This document shows positions 8,733 to 16,727 of a stretch of 33,157 nucleotides of DNA, piece after piece. The notes below the pieces were generated by a model, which made no database searches, was not told the origin of the DNA, and saw nothing but the letters and a program-made list of their open reading frames with translations. The stretch is taken from positions 1 to 33,157 of the forward strand of contig NATW01000084.1 in assembly GCA_003094555.1 (NCBI GenBank), given 5' to 3'. Both the position numbers and the translations under genes were made by a program. This stretch comes from a gamma proteobacterium symbiont of Ctena orbiculata (lineage in GTDB: Bacteria; Pseudomonadota; Gammaproteobacteria; Chromatiales; Chromatiaceae). Position 1 is the first letter of the stretch. Each line of letters starts with the position of its first letter.

Positions 8733-10196
8733 ATGCGTGTAATCGAGGAAGCCCTCACATTCGACGATGTCCTACTGGTGCCGGCCCACTCTCTGGTACT
8801 CCCGAAAGATGTTGATCTGCGGACCAAACTGACCCGCGGGATCAATCTCAGTATCCCCCTGGTCTCTGCTGCCATGGACACGGTGACTGAATCCAGATTC
8901 GCCATCGCGCTGGCCCTGGAGGGGGGCATAGGTATAGTCCATAAGAACATGACCCCGGAGCAGCAGGCCGCTGAGGTAGCCAAGGTCAAAAAATATGAGA
9001 GCGGTGTCATTCGTGAACCGATCACGGTTGGGCCCTATGTGAGTATCGGTGAGGTGGTTGAACTCACCCGGGCGAGAAATATCTCCGGTGTGCCGGTGGT
9101 GGATGGCCAGGAGTTGGTCGGCATAGTCACTGGCAGGGATCTGCGATTCGAGCGAAAGATGGATGATCCGGTACGTAATATTATGACCAGGAAGGAGAAC
9201 CTGGTTACTGTCAAGGAGGGTGCGAGTCGCGACGAGGTATTGCAACTACTGCACAAACACCGCATCGAGAAGGTGCTGGTGGTGGATGACGATTTTGCCC
9301 TGCGCGGCATGATTACCGCAAAGGATATTCAGAAGGCCAAGGACTACCCTGGCGCTTGTCGCGATGAGCATGAGCGTCTCCGGGTGGGTGCCGCTGTCGG
9401 TGTCGGGGCCGGTACGGAGGAGCGGGTGGATGCACTGGTCAAGGCCGGTGTCGATGTGGTGGTTGTGGATACCGCCCATGGCCACTCCCAGGGTGTCCTC
9501 GATCGGGTTGCCTGGGTGAAGAAGCGCTATCCCGATGTACAGGTGATCGGCGGAAATATCGCCACAGGCGAGGCGGCCAAGGACCTGGTCAAGGCAGGCG
9601 CGGATGCGGTCAAGGTGGGGATCGGTCCCGGTTCCATCTGTACCACGCGCATCGTTGCCGGTGTGGGTGTGCCACAGGTGACTGCGGTAACCAATGTGGC
9701 CAAGGCATTGCAGGGGACTGACGTACCTTTGATCGCCGACGGTGGCTTGCGCTATTCCGGGGATATCGCCAAGGTGCTGGCCGCAGGCGCCTACTCGGTA
9801 ATGATCGGTGGTATGTTCGCCGGCACCGATGAGTCCCCGGGCGAGGTGGAGATCTATCAGGGTCGCTCCTATAAATCCTATCGGGGTATGGGTTCCCTGG
9901 GCGCCATGTCCGGAAAGGACGGTTCCAGTGACCGCTACTTCCAGGAGACCAACGAGAAAGAGAAGTTGGTACCTGAGGGTATCGAGGGTCGGGTACCCTA
10001 TAAGGGACCTATGGTGGGTGTCATCTATCAGGTGATCGGCGGTATCCGCTCCAGCATGGGTTATACCGGTTGTGCCAATATCGACGAGATGCGCACCAAG
10101 CCGGTATTCGTGCGGGTCACCAATGCGGGCGTCACCGAATCCCATGTGCACGACGTCGCCATCACCAAAGAAGCCCCCAACTATCGGCGCGATTGA
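8733..10196 (+). CDS. guaB: IMP dehydrogenase
   Basis: GuaB, 487 residues, catalyses the NAD-dependent oxidation of IMP to XMP, the committing step of guanine nucleotide synthesis. The TIM barrel is interrupted by a CBS pair at about residues 93-203, which in this family binds purine nucleotides and regulates activity. The catalytic loop [10 protein letters not shown] carries Cys303. Further signatures are [28 protein letters not shown], the [15 protein letters not shown] phosphate-binding region, and the mobile flap near [10 protein letters not shown]. The N-terminus [20 protein letters not shown] is canonical, which fixes the start. guaA begins one base after the stop, so the two form an operon under the promoter at 8666-8694. 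Confidence 0.98.
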   Translation: MRVIEEALTFDDVLLVPAHSLVLPKDVDLRTKLTRGINLSIPLVSAAMDTVTESRFAIALALEGGIGIVHKNMTPEQQAAEVAKVKKYESGVIREPITVGPYVSIGEVVELTRARNISGVPVVDGQELVGIVTGRDLRFERKMDDPVRNIMTRKENLVTVKEGASRDEVLQLLHKHRIEKVLVVDDDFALRGMITAKDIQKAKDYPGACRDEHERLRVGAAVGVGAGTEERVDALVKAGVDVVVVDTAHGHSQGVLDRVAWVKKRYPDVQVIGGNIATGEAAKDLVKAGADAVKVGIGPGSICTTRIVAGVGVPQVTAVTNVAKALQGTDVPLIADGGLRYSGDIAKVLAAGAYSVMIGGMFAGTDESPGEVEIYQGRSYKSYRGMGSLGAMSGKDGSSDRYFQETNEKEKLVPEGIEGRVPYKGPMVGVIYQVIGGIRSSMGYTGCANIDEMRTKPVFVRVTNAGVTESHVHDVAITKEAPNYRRD

Positions 10197-10197
10197 C

Positions 10198-11775
10198 ATG
10201 ACCACTGATATCCATGCGCATCGGATCCTGATCCTCGATTTCGGATCTCAATACACCCAATTGATTGCCCGCCGTGTACGTGAGGCGGGCGTCTATTGTG
10301 AGATCTATCCCTACGACAATCCCGATCAGGGGCTCGCCGGCGTGAAGCCGGCCGGGATCATCCTCTCCGGGGGGCCGGAGACGGTAACCGCCGATGAGGC
10401 ACCAGCGGCGCCAGCAGAGGTGTTCGAGCTCGGGGTACCGGTGTTGGGCATCTGCTATGGCATGCAGACCATGGCGGCGCAACTGGGTGGTCAGGTGGCC
10501 TCATCGGACAGGCATGAGTACGGTTATGCCCAGGTGCGTGCCCGCGGACACTCCCAACTGCTCAAGGATATCGAAGACCATACCAGTAAAGAGGGGTATG
10601 GCTTGCTGGATGTGTGGATGAGCCACGGCGATCGTGTGGAGTCGCTTCCCGCGGGATTCAAGGTGATATGCGAAACGGAGAATGCTCCCATCGCCGGTAT
10701 CGCCGATGAGTCACGACACTACTACGGTCTGCAGTTTCATCCCGAAGTCACCCATACCCGCCAGGGAAAACGTATCGTCGAGCGATTTCTGTTCGAGATC
10801 TGCGGCTGCGAGGTATTGTGGACGCCAGGCAAGATTATCGAGGATACGATCAGCCATGTACGTGAACAGGTCGGCGACAAACAGGTCGTACTAGGCCTCT
10901 CCGGTGGTGTCGATTCCTCCGTGGTGGCGGCGATGCTGCATCGTGCCATCGGTGACCAGCTGACTTGCGTATTCGTGGATAACGGTCTGTTGCGCCTCAA
11001 CGAGGGTGATCAGGTGATGGCAACCTTTGCCGAACACATGGGCGTCAGGGTGGTCCGGGTGGATGCGGAGGATCGTTTTCTCAAGGCCCTGAGCGGGGTT
11101 GCGGATCCGGAACAGAAGCGCAAGATTATCGGCAACCTGTTCATCGATATCTTCGAGGAGGAGGCGGGCAAGCTGGATAATGTCTCCTTTCTCGCCCAGG
11201 GCACCATCTATCCCGATGTGATCGAGTCGGCGGGTGCCAAGTCGGGCAAGGCCCACGTCATCAAGTCCCACCACAACGTGGGTGGGTTACCCGAGTATAT
11301 GAAACTGGAGTTGGTGGAGCCCCTGCGCGAACTGTTCAAGGACGAGGTGCGCAAGATCGGCGTCGAGCTGGGCCTCCCCTACGAGATGATCTACCGCCAC
11401 CCCTTTCCCGGCCCCGGCCTCGGGGTGCGTATTCTGGGTGAGGTCACCAAGGAGTATGCCGACCTGTTGCGTCAGGCCGACCACATCTACATCCAAGAGC
11501 TCTACAAGCACAACCTCTACGACGAGGTTAGCCAGGCCTTCGCCGTCTTCCTGCCGGTCCGCTCCGTCGGCGTGGTGGGGGATGCCCGGCGTTACGAATA
11601 CGTGGTGACCCTGCGCGCGGTCAAAACGGTGGATTTCATGACCGCCAAGTTCGCCCACCTGCCGTTCGAGTTCCTCGAAGAGGTGTCGAGACGGATCATC
11701 AACGAGGTGCACGGCATCTCGCGGGTCGCCTACGATATCTCCAGCAAACCGCCTGCCACTATCGAGTGGGAGTGA
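10198..11775 (+). CDS. guaA: GMP synthase (glutamine-hydrolysing)
   Basis: GuaA, 525 residues, aminates XMP to GMP using glutamine and ATP. The N-terminal class I amidotransferase domain has the triad Cys86 (GICYGMQ), His181 and Glu183 (QFHPEVTH). The ATP pyrophosphatase P-loop is SGGVDSS at 235-241. The C-terminal dimerisation domain ends in [12 protein letters not shown] start at ATG 10198, giving [19 protein letters not shown]; longer in-frame extension into guaB is not family-like. The last 15 bases of the coding sequence are also the core of attachment-like sequences repeated five more times downstream. The gene has thus been used as an integration target while its product remained intact. 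Its last 90 codons have a divergent partial duplicate at 23316-23588. Confidence 0.98.
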   Translation: MTTDIHAHRILILDFGSQYTQLIARRVREAGVYCEIYPYDNPDQGLAGVKPAGIILSGGPETVTADEAPAAPAEVFELGVPVLGICYGMQTMAAQLGGQVASSDRHEYGYAQVRARGHSQLLKDIEDHTSKEGYGLLDVWMSHGDRVESLPAGFKVICETENAPIAGIADESRHYYGLQFHPEVTHTRQGKRIVERFLFEICGCEVLWTPGKIIEDTISHVREQVGDKQVVLGLSGGVDSSVVAAMLHRAIGDQLTCVFVDNGLLRLNEGDQVMATFAEHMGVRVVRVDAEDRFLKALSGVADPEQKRKIIGNLFIDIFEEEAGKLDNVSFLAQGTIYPDVIESAGAKSGKAHVIKSHHNVGGLPEYMKLELVEPLRELFKDEVRKIGVELGLPYEMIYRHPFPGPGLGVRILGEVTKEYADLLRQADHIYIQELYKHNLYDEVSQAFAVFLPVRSVGVVGDARRYEYVVTLRAVKTVDFMTAKFAHLPFEFLEEVSRRIINEVHGISRVAYDISSKPPATIEWE

Positions 11776-11930
11776 CCGGAATTTCTAACAGATTGATTTA
11801 TAATAATTAAACCAATCTAGTCAACAATATATTTTGCATCATCAATGGTGTTCTTCATTGTATTTATAGCGTGTAGCAAGGCAAAAAACGTCGATACCAT
11901 GAGAGGAAAATTGAGGTTGGCATGGTATCA
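11761..11930. mobile_element. Attachment-like site A: guaA end plus left arm
   Basis: The core ATCGAGTGGGAGTGACC (11761-11777) is the true end of guaA. The AT-rich arm after it is homologous to those after the cores at 23580 and 26735. Arm elements: a degenerate AATGGTGT/CATTGTAT pair starting 67 bases past the core, GATACCATG at 11893-11901 (116 past) and its inverted copy CATGGTATC at 11921-11929 (144 past). These offsets equal those of the other two left arms exactly. The layout resembles arm-type integrase binding sites of a tyrosine-integrase attL. No integrase gene follows. Confidence 0.75.
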
Positions 11931-12023
11931 GAGAACTTGAACTGCGTGCGCCCTGGAGCAATCCGGAAATCGGCTATACCATTTTCAGAACCAGAGGCTT
12001 GGATTTTTGCAGCGCTTCAAGAA

Positions 12024-12323
12024 TCAGAGATGTTTCACCGGATCCATATGCTGATGGAGTACACGTAAAATCATGATGCCGCGAGCCTGTTTTTTGTAAT
12101 ACAGAATATGGCTTTCGTATGGGAAGCTGAGTAGCCTCTCAATTAGTGTCTCGCGTGCCATTCCAAGGTCTGGATTTTCAGCTAGGAGTTGTGCGCGCGA
12201 TTCCAGGCCGTCAAGGTAGGTATTGGCCTGAGAGACGCCCCACTCCTGAACGGTATAGTCGATGATATCTTCAAGGTCACGTTCCGCTTTGTCCGTGAAT
12301 TTGTAGCGGGGCTTGCGCTTCAC
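12024..12323 (-). CDS. ParE/RelE-superfamily toxin
   Basis: A 99-residue basic protein of the type II ParE/RelE fold. It begins with the typical KFTDKAERDLEDIIDYTVQEWG, continues with an AENPDLGM segment, and ends in the SFPYESHILYYKKQARGIMILRVLHQHMDP block that characterises ParE-like gyrase-directed or RelE-like toxins. Target (gyrase or ribosome) cannot be assigned. It lies 6 bases behind the Phd/YefM antitoxin gene in the same direction, the usual antitoxin-first arrangement, within the first att-bounded module beside guaA. The sequence looks intact at normal length. Confidence 0.9.
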   Translation of the reverse strand: MKRKPRYKFTDKAERDLEDIIDYTVQEWGVSQANTYLDGLESRAQLLAENPDLGMARETLIERLLSFPYESHILYYKKQARGIMILRVLHQHMDPVKHL

Positions 12324-12329
12324 CTCGGC

Positions 12330-12590
12330 TTAGCCGTTCACCCGTTTGCGTAGTTTGTCGATGACGGATTTGCCATCACTGACTTTTCCGGCCTGCAAGT
12401 CGGCGATGCCTTTCTCGATGGACTGCTTCAGATGCTCCTCTTTTAGAGCCTCAAGCTGCGCATATTCAGACGCAGAGATCACCACGGCAACGGGCTTGCC
12501 ATTACGGTTGATGCCAATAGGACCGTGTTGTGCGTTGATCAGCACCTCACCGAATTCGCGTTTGGCGTCACTAGCGTTGAGTATTTTCAT
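12330..12590 (-). CDS. Phd/YefM-family antitoxin
   Basis: An 86-residue antitoxin. The N-terminal Phd/YefM DNA-binding fold is visible as LNASDAKREFGEVLINAQHGPIGINRNGKPVAVVIS, and a charged, probably flexible C-terminus (KEEHLKQSIEKGIADLQ...) would wrap the toxin. This family represses its own promoter, and a 17-base palindrome lies 31 bases upstream of the start (12622-12638). It pairs with the ParE-like toxin gene 6 bases downstream. Function in stabilising the surrounding integrated segment is an inference from context. Confidence 0.9.
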   Translation of the reverse strand: MKILNASDAKREFGEVLINAQHGPIGINRNGKPVAVVISASEYAQLEALKEEHLKQSIEKGIADLQAGKVSDGKSVIDKLRKRVNG

Positions 12591-12621
12591 AGCGCGTCTA
12601 CTTTAATTAACTTAATCAAAT

Positions 12622-12638
12622 TGACTAAATTTTAGTCA
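12622..12638. promoter_or_regulatory. Palindromic operator upstream of the Phd/ParE pair
   Basis: TGACTAAATTTTAGTCA is a perfect inverted repeat (8-base arms around one base) ending 32 bases before the antitoxin start, in AT-rich promoter sequence. Autoregulation by Phd/YefM antitoxins through such palindromes is well known, so this is the likely operator. Confidence 0.6.
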
Positions 12639-12674
12639 TGACTGCACCTCGTGTCCAGCTGTGGCTTCAGCTGA

Positions 12675-12796
12675 TTGACGCAAGCGAAACAGGTGTTGAT
12701 TGAATATACGAGCGACCGCGGACTGCTGCGGGTCGGCCGCTTTCTGGAACGCCAGGGTTTGCTGGAGCGAGACGCGGAGAACAATGGAAACTGGGG
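12675..12796 (+). pseudogene. Short transposase-like remnant
   Basis: One reading frame gives VLIEYTSDRGLLRVGRFLERQGLLERDAEN. It resembles an internal segment of IS91-type (Y2) transposases, where an RxLERRGLLxRDxEN-like motif occurs. The similarity stops abruptly at the repeat that begins near 12783, and neither a start nor a catalytic region is present. It is therefore a fragment of a few dozen codons. Family assignment is from memory of the motif and is tentative. It indicates past insertion-sequence activity in the first module. Confidence 0.4.
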
Positions 12797-12836
12797 GTCT
12801 ATTTTCTTCCTTCAAATGATGCATGTCCTAATTACT
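12783..12836. repeat. Direct repeat copy 1 flanking the PepSY gene
   Basis: A stretch of about 54 bases, beginning AATGGAAACTGGGG and containing TATTTTCTTCCTTCAAATGA, recurs in the same orientation at 13807-13861 with few differences. The two copies bracket the PepSY gene and the sequences around it, as expected from an insertion or duplication mediated by a short mobile repeat. Confidence 0.75.
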
Positions 12837-12967
12837 CGAATATTGACCACTGAGGTGAAGGTCTTTCGGGTCTCTATTTTAAGCTAAACATCAGCTAAAC
12901 GGATCACAATTAGAACAGACTGGCAATAGCTGAGATAAGCTGATAACCCTGTGATGGCGTCTCCTGG

Positions 12968-12987
12968 GTCCCGGCATTCGCCGGGAC
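12968..12987. repeat. REP-like hairpin
   Basis: GTCCCGGCATTCGCCGGGAC forms a perfect 8-base-pair stem with a 4-base loop. It is surrounded by a less GC-rich spacer and resembles dispersed intergenic REP-type palindromes of proteobacteria. No T-run follows, so it is not a canonical terminator. Only one copy is visible in this window. Confidence 0.5.
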
Positions 12988-13096
12988 GACTAAGACTAAA
13001 ATCCTCAGGCCTTGAGCAATTATTGGCGAGTTTTTGTGGTGATTAGCGACCAGTTACTACCAAATGAATTCGCAACCAGCTTAGATCGCGGAAACT

Positions 13097-13645
13097 CTAC
13101 TGGCGTTCGTCCCCCTCTTCGCCAATCTCCCACTGCTCCACATGGACTTCGATCACCTTACCGCTGGCCGCATCCACCTCGACCTTGAACTCAGTTCCTC
13201 CCTCATCTACTACGTCAATTTCATAGCTGGCATCCCCATTGGTCTCGATTTCATACTCGATCTCTTCAATCTTACCTGGATAGAGTCCCAATACGGTATC
13301 GCTGGCCTGCTTGGCAGTCACCTTGGCCTGCTTGCTGAACAACGGATCTTCTGCAGATTCGACTTCCTGTTCCATTTCGTAGATCATGCCCGTGGTAGCA
13401 TCACACATAAATTCCCACTCACGCCCACTAGGGGTACGAACTTCAATCTCGTAGGTGGGAATCCCCTCAGCTGAAGGATTAAGATATTCTACTTTGATAA
13501 AATCTCCTTGCTTGATCTGATTTGCAGCTTGCAGACAGTCATCCAAAGAAGCCGCATGGGATAACGGACTCAAGAGCATGGTACAGGCGGCAAAGGTGGA
13601 TGATGAAAAAAGAAGCTTATATCTACCAGTGAAACTACTCATCAT
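13097..13645 (-). CDS. Secreted PepSY-domain protein
   Basis: Protein of 182 residues with an N-terminal signal peptide ending near SHAASLDD. Two PepSY-like units follow: one centred on FIKVEYLNPSAEGIPTYEIEVRTPSGREWEFMCDATTGMI, and the second on KIEEIEYEIETNGDASYEIDVVDEGGTEFKVEVDAASGKVIEV. PepSY domains are periplasmic and acidic and are often linked to two-component or redox systems; here no partner gene is adjacent. The start is put at ATG 13645 because GGAG lies 6-9 bases upstream; an ATG 9 codons earlier is less likely. The mature part is strongly acidic. It sits between two copies of a direct repeat, suggesting it arrived as a unit. Confidence 0.85.
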   Translation of the reverse strand: MMSSFTGRYKLLFSSSTFAACTMLLSPLSHAASLDDCLQAANQIKQGDFIKVEYLNPSAEGIPTYEIEVRTPSGREWEFMCDATTGMIYEMEQEVESAEDPLFSKQAKVTAKQASDTVLGLYPGKIEEIEYEIETNGDASYEIDVVDEGGTEFKVEVDAASGKVIEVHVEQWEIGEEGDERQ

Positions 13646-13723
13646 TGTCTCCATATTTAGGGTCAACAGGCCTTAGCGCGGAATGGTTGAGAATATACTT
13701 CTTCAATCAGAAGAGTCAACCTG

Positions 13724-13765
13724 CGACAATCGACAATCGACAATCGACAATCGACAATCGACAAT
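13724..13765. repeat. Six tandem copies of the heptamer CGACAAT
   Basis: CGACAAT is repeated six times without interruption upstream of the PepSY gene start. Such a perfect short array can vary in copy number by slippage. A related CGACAATTGAGAATTGAC occurs directly after the last attachment site at 30648. There are no spacers, so it is not CRISPR. Confidence 0.9.
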
Positions 13766-13806
13766 AATCAATTATTAGGGCAGTCACCATTTGACCAACA
13801 GAAACA

Positions 13807-13861
13807 AATGGAAGCAGGAGAGTCTATTTTCTTCCTTCAAATGATGCCTGCCCTAATTACT
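13807..13861. repeat. Direct repeat copy 2 flanking the PepSY gene
   Basis: Second copy of the repeat at 12783-12836; the central 26 bases, starting GTCTATTTTC, are identical. It is located about 160 bases upstream of the PepSY gene start and 100 bases before the degenerate attachment site at 13969. Confidence 0.75.
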
Positions 13862-13918
13862 TCATCACTTTTAATTATTTGTCCAAATTACTCTCCTGTC
13901 CTGTCCCTCCTTATTATT

Positions 13919-13985
13919 TGCAGGAATATAAGCTATTGAATATAAGAGACATAAATGGCTTATTTACAATCGAATGGAGTAGGTC
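13919..13985. mobile_element. Attachment-like site B: degenerate right end
   Basis: The segment beginning TGCAGGAATATAAGCTATTG and running to TTTACAATCGAATGG matches the right-end sequences before the cores at 26735, 29811 and 30632 (for example GCAGGAAAATAAGCCGTTG). The core is damaged: ATCGAATGG-AGTAGG compared with ATCGAGTGGGAGTGACC. The CATGGTAT pair expected further upstream is missing, so this end is probably no longer functional. Confidence 0.55.
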
Positions 13986-14214
13986 TCGTCATGGTTTATT
14001 GATTATTAAAATACAATGAGCTGATCGAGAGTTTGAAACATGTCATCACAGTCGAACAGGAGATAGAAATCAATCGAGTCTGGACCGAATGGCGCTAAGC
14101 TAAGCCTCTTTGGCACGAAAATTTAGGGATAAATATAGCGCTATAATCGCATAATATGCCATGCAAAATTAAACATCTTTATTTCCAAACTTTCATTTAC
14201 AAAGTCGTCCCTCA

Positions 14215-14776
14215 ATGAGCATATTGATACCGCTGCGTAAAAGATGGAAGTTGAAAATCAGATCCTGGATTGTTCTGTGTGCAACTGCCTTCACTCTAAC
14301 GGCATGCAACTGCTATTCTGCCGAACCCACTGAAGGATGGGTAATAGATGCCGATACGAAAAAGCCTATTGAAGGCGTTATCGTCGTTGCCAATTGGCAG
14401 CTGTACAAAAGCACACTGGGTGGAAAAAGACCCGCAGATCATTTGCATATTATGCAGACAACGACAGACTATGACGGTTTCTTTTACTTTGAAGGATGGG
14501 AACAAAAGACTGCGCTATGGGGTTTCTTTATTGACCACGATCCGGAATTATTGTTCTCCAAAGAAGGCTATGAATACCGCAGTCTTAAAAACACCCAAGG
14601 TACAGAAATTGACACCAGCAAAGTTCGTCAATCAGCCTGGAACGGAAAAAACAATAGAGTTACAGCGATTCGACGGTGATCTGAGAGATTACGCCTGGCA
14701 TTTGTCCTCTCTGCACACTTCAACACGTAGTATCTTCCAGTCTATCGGGGTTTGGTCATCAGCCACTTCAAGCTAA
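14215..14776 (+). pseudogene. Lipoprotein with carboxypeptidase-regulatory-like fold, frameshifted at an A-run
   Basis: The N-terminus has a basic region, a hydrophobic helix and a lipobox (LTAC, Cys about 31). It is followed by an EGWVIDADTKKPIEGVIVVANW stretch typical of carboxypeptidase-regulatory-like beta-sandwich domains. The reading frame that starts here stops at 14679. However, deleting one A from the A6 run at 14646-14651 extends it through NGKTIELQRFDGDLRDYAWHLSSLHT to 14776, which reads like the natural end of this family. So either a real frameshift or a base-calling error truncates the last 40 or so residues. Its 3' end then touches the convergent antiporter operon. Probable outer-membrane or periplasmic lipoprotein; function unknown. 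Confidence 0.65.
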
Positions 14777-16479
14777 CGCCCCAAACCAAAGAGATCCAGC
14801 AACAGAAAAGCAGCAAGGATAGCTGAAATCCAGAAGACCATGCTCCCGGTCGGCCAGCTCTCCGAGAGGTGGTACCTGGCCATCGGAGATTTGCTGAATT
14901 CATTTTGCACGCCCTGCATGTGTGCCGTTACCGTTGTCAGCGTCGCTTCTTTTGCACTGCGCAGAAGGGTCAGGGTTCGTTGCGTGCCGGCAGGTATTAA
15001 CCTGCGATAGAACCACTCCGCATCCAGGTTGACCGAGTGTAGCTCCGGTGGATACAACCCCTGTTTATTCAACCAGACAAAGGCCAGGGCGGAGAAAAAG
15101 AGTAACTGCGTTTGAGCCAGCACATGGGTCAGATCATAGGGCCAGTACTCCACCTCCCAGGGTAGCAGCGCATAGAGATACTGGGGTTGGCTGCCAATAA
15201 AGATACAGAGCAGTGCAGCCACACTCATGGCAACCAGCATGTTGCGGGGCGCTTCTTGGGTGCGAATGCCGGAATCGTGGTGGAAGAAAGCAAAGTACGG
15301 AATCTTGATGCCTGCGTGGTGGAACACACCGGCCGAGGCGAATAGCATCAACAGCCAGAAATAGCCATGATTTTCCTGCATCAGTGCGGTCATCACCATC
15401 GACTTGCTGACAAACCCGCTGAATAACGGAAATGCAGAAATGGACAGTGCGCCGATAATGCAGAGCATGGTTGTTTTGGGCATGGTTTTGTAGAGCCCAC
15501 CCAGATCCGAGCCATTGATGTTACCGACCCGATAGAGCACCGCACCCATGCTCATAAACAGCAATCCTTTAAAGATCACGTCACTGAAGGCGTGAGCAAC
15601 GGCGCCGTTCAACGCCAGGGCGGTACCAATCCCGATACCCGTCACCATGAAGCCGACCTGATTGATCAGGCTATAGGCCAGTACCTTTCGCAGGTCATTC
15701 TCGATAACCGCGTAAAAGATCGGGAAGCAGGCCATGGTGACACCGATATAGATCAGGATCTCTTCACCCGCAAAGCCACGTGCCAGGCTATAGACAGCCA
15801 CCTTGGTGGTAAATGCGGAGAGCAGCACGGTGCCGGTCACCGTCGCTTCAGGATAACCATCGGTAAGCCAGCTGTGCAGAAACGGAAAGGCGCTTTTGAT
15901 CCCGAAGGCGATAAAGATCAACCAGCCTGCAACACCCGCATCCAGACCAATGTGGTTAAATGCTAGTGAGCCTGTGTTGTGGAAGTAGACCAGCGCACCG
16001 GCCAGCAGCAGTACTCCCGACAGGACCTGATAGACCAGGTAGCGCATACCGGCCTTCAATGCCCGCTCCGTGCCCCGTGCCCAGATGAGAAACACGGAAC
16101 TGATGGCCAACAGCTCCCAGAAAATGAACAGCGTGATCAGATCACCGGAAAATACCGCACCCAGTGCACTGCCTGCGTACACCACCCCGGCAATGTGCTG
16201 CTTCGTGTCCTGCACATGGAGCGAGAAGATGCCCGCAAAAAAGCTGGCGATACAAAACAGATAGCCGAACAGCAAGCTGAGTTTGTCCGCCCTCAGGACG
16301 GTCAGTTCATAGCTCATCAGGGTATAAGCGACATCGGTTCCGGGGTTGATACTCAGCCAGAGATAGAGCCCCGTAACCACGGGGGTTGCCAGCAGTATCA
16401 GCTGTCGCGGCAGACCACGGGTGAATGCGACTGCAAGCGCGGCTGCAAAATAGAGCAGAAACGGGGGTAGCTCACTCAT
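14773..16479 (-). CDS. Third NuoL/MrpD-like antiporter subunit (568 aa)
   Basis: Polytopic membrane protein of the proton-conducting antiporter family shared by Mrp antiporters and complex I (NuoL/M/N). The conserved Glu of the fifth helix (LFIFWELLAISS) and Lys of the following region (FGIKSAFPFLHSWLTDGYPEATVTG) are present, so ion translocation is plausible. The C-terminal 110 residues extend past the core, with a hydrophilic stretch and one last membrane helix, reminiscent of NuoL-like C-terminal extensions. It is the final gene of the ten-gene minus-strand operon, and its start overlaps the preceding small gene by 8 bases. Whether it acts as the MrpA N-terminal equivalent or an additional pump unit cannot be told from sequence. 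Confidence 0.85.
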   Translation of the reverse strand: MSELPPFLLYFAAALAVAFTRGLPRQLILLATPVVTGLYLWLSINPGTDVAYTLMSYELTVLRADKLSLLFGYLFCIASFFAGIFSLHVQDTKQHIAGVVYAGSALGAVFSGDLITLFIFWELLAISSVFLIWARGTERALKAGMRYLVYQVLSGVLLLAGALVYFHNTGSLAFNHIGLDAGVAGWLIFIAFGIKSAFPFLHSWLTDGYPEATVTGTVLLSAFTTKVAVYSLARGFAGEEILIYIGVTMACFPIFYAVIENDLRKVLAYSLINQVGFMVTGIGIGTALALNGAVAHAFSDVIFKGLLFMSMGAVLYRVGNINGSDLGGLYKTMPKTTMLCIIGALSISAFPLFSGFVSKSMVMTALMQENHGYFWLLMLFASAGVFHHAGIKIPYFAFFHHDSGIRTQEAPRNMLVAMSVAALLCIFIGSQPQYLYALLPWEVEYWPYDLTHVLAQTQLLFFSALAFVWLNKQGLYPPELHSVNLDAEWFYRRLIPAGTQRTLTLLRSAKEATLTTVTAHMQGVQNEFSKSPMARYHLSESWPTGSMVFWISAILAAFLLLDLFGLGR

Positions 16480-16726
16480 CGTAATAGTCTTCCTTTCGCA
16501 TCACGACGTTGCGCATCTTCTTTGCAATGAGAACCAGCAGGACACAGGCGACAAAACCGTAAATGGCATAAAAGGCCGGTATCTTCTCCCAGTCAAAGCC
16601 GATGTGGCGGTGGACGACGAAGTCGGCCAACGCCAACAGAATGCAGATGGCATAGAAACCCTTTAGCAACCGTTCAACATTCTCCGGCCGATCAAAAAGA
16701 TGGATTTTTTCTTTTTCATCTGACAT
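16472..16726 (-). CDS. Small two-helix membrane protein in the antiporter operon
   Basis: An 84-residue protein with a charged N-terminus (SDEKEKIHLFDRPENVERLLKG) and two predicted membrane helices (about 24-41 and 50-68). It ends in a charged tail (KKMRNVVMRKEDYYDE). I do not recognise a named family. It is sandwiched between two antiporter D-like genes, one base after the preceding stop and overlapping the following start by 8 bases, so it is surely co-expressed. A structural or assembly role in the complex is an inference from position. Confidence 0.8.
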   Translation of the reverse strand: MSDEKEKIHLFDRPENVERLLKGFYAICILLALADFVVHRHIGFDWEKIPAFYAIYGFVACVLLVLIAKKMRNVVMRKEDYYDE

Positions 16727-16727
16727 G

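Larger units (their letters stand above)
12639..13096. other. Gene-poor spacer between the Phd/ParE pair and the PepSY gene
   Basis: Apart from the transposase-like remnant, the direct repeat and the hairpin listed separately, I find no convincing coding sequence. Base composition and several stop codons in all frames suggest non-coding or decayed sequence. Confidence 0.5.
13646..14214. other. Intergenic region with repeats and a decayed element end
   Basis: No convincing gene. It holds the heptamer array, the second direct-repeat copy, the degenerate attachment site and, at 14134-14147, TATAGCGCTATAAT. The latter is a 12-base palindrome overlapping a TATAAT that could serve as -10 for the following lipoprotein gene; no well-spaced -35 is evident. 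Confidence 0.5.

Noticed and set aside
9246..10205. Long minus-strand open frame opposite guaB (319 codons)
   Set aside because: Antisense shadow of a well-supported gene, His/Thr/Asp/Gly-rich composition, no family pattern.
13724..13765. CRISPR array
   Set aside because: Repeats are 7 bases with no spacers and no cas genes nearby.
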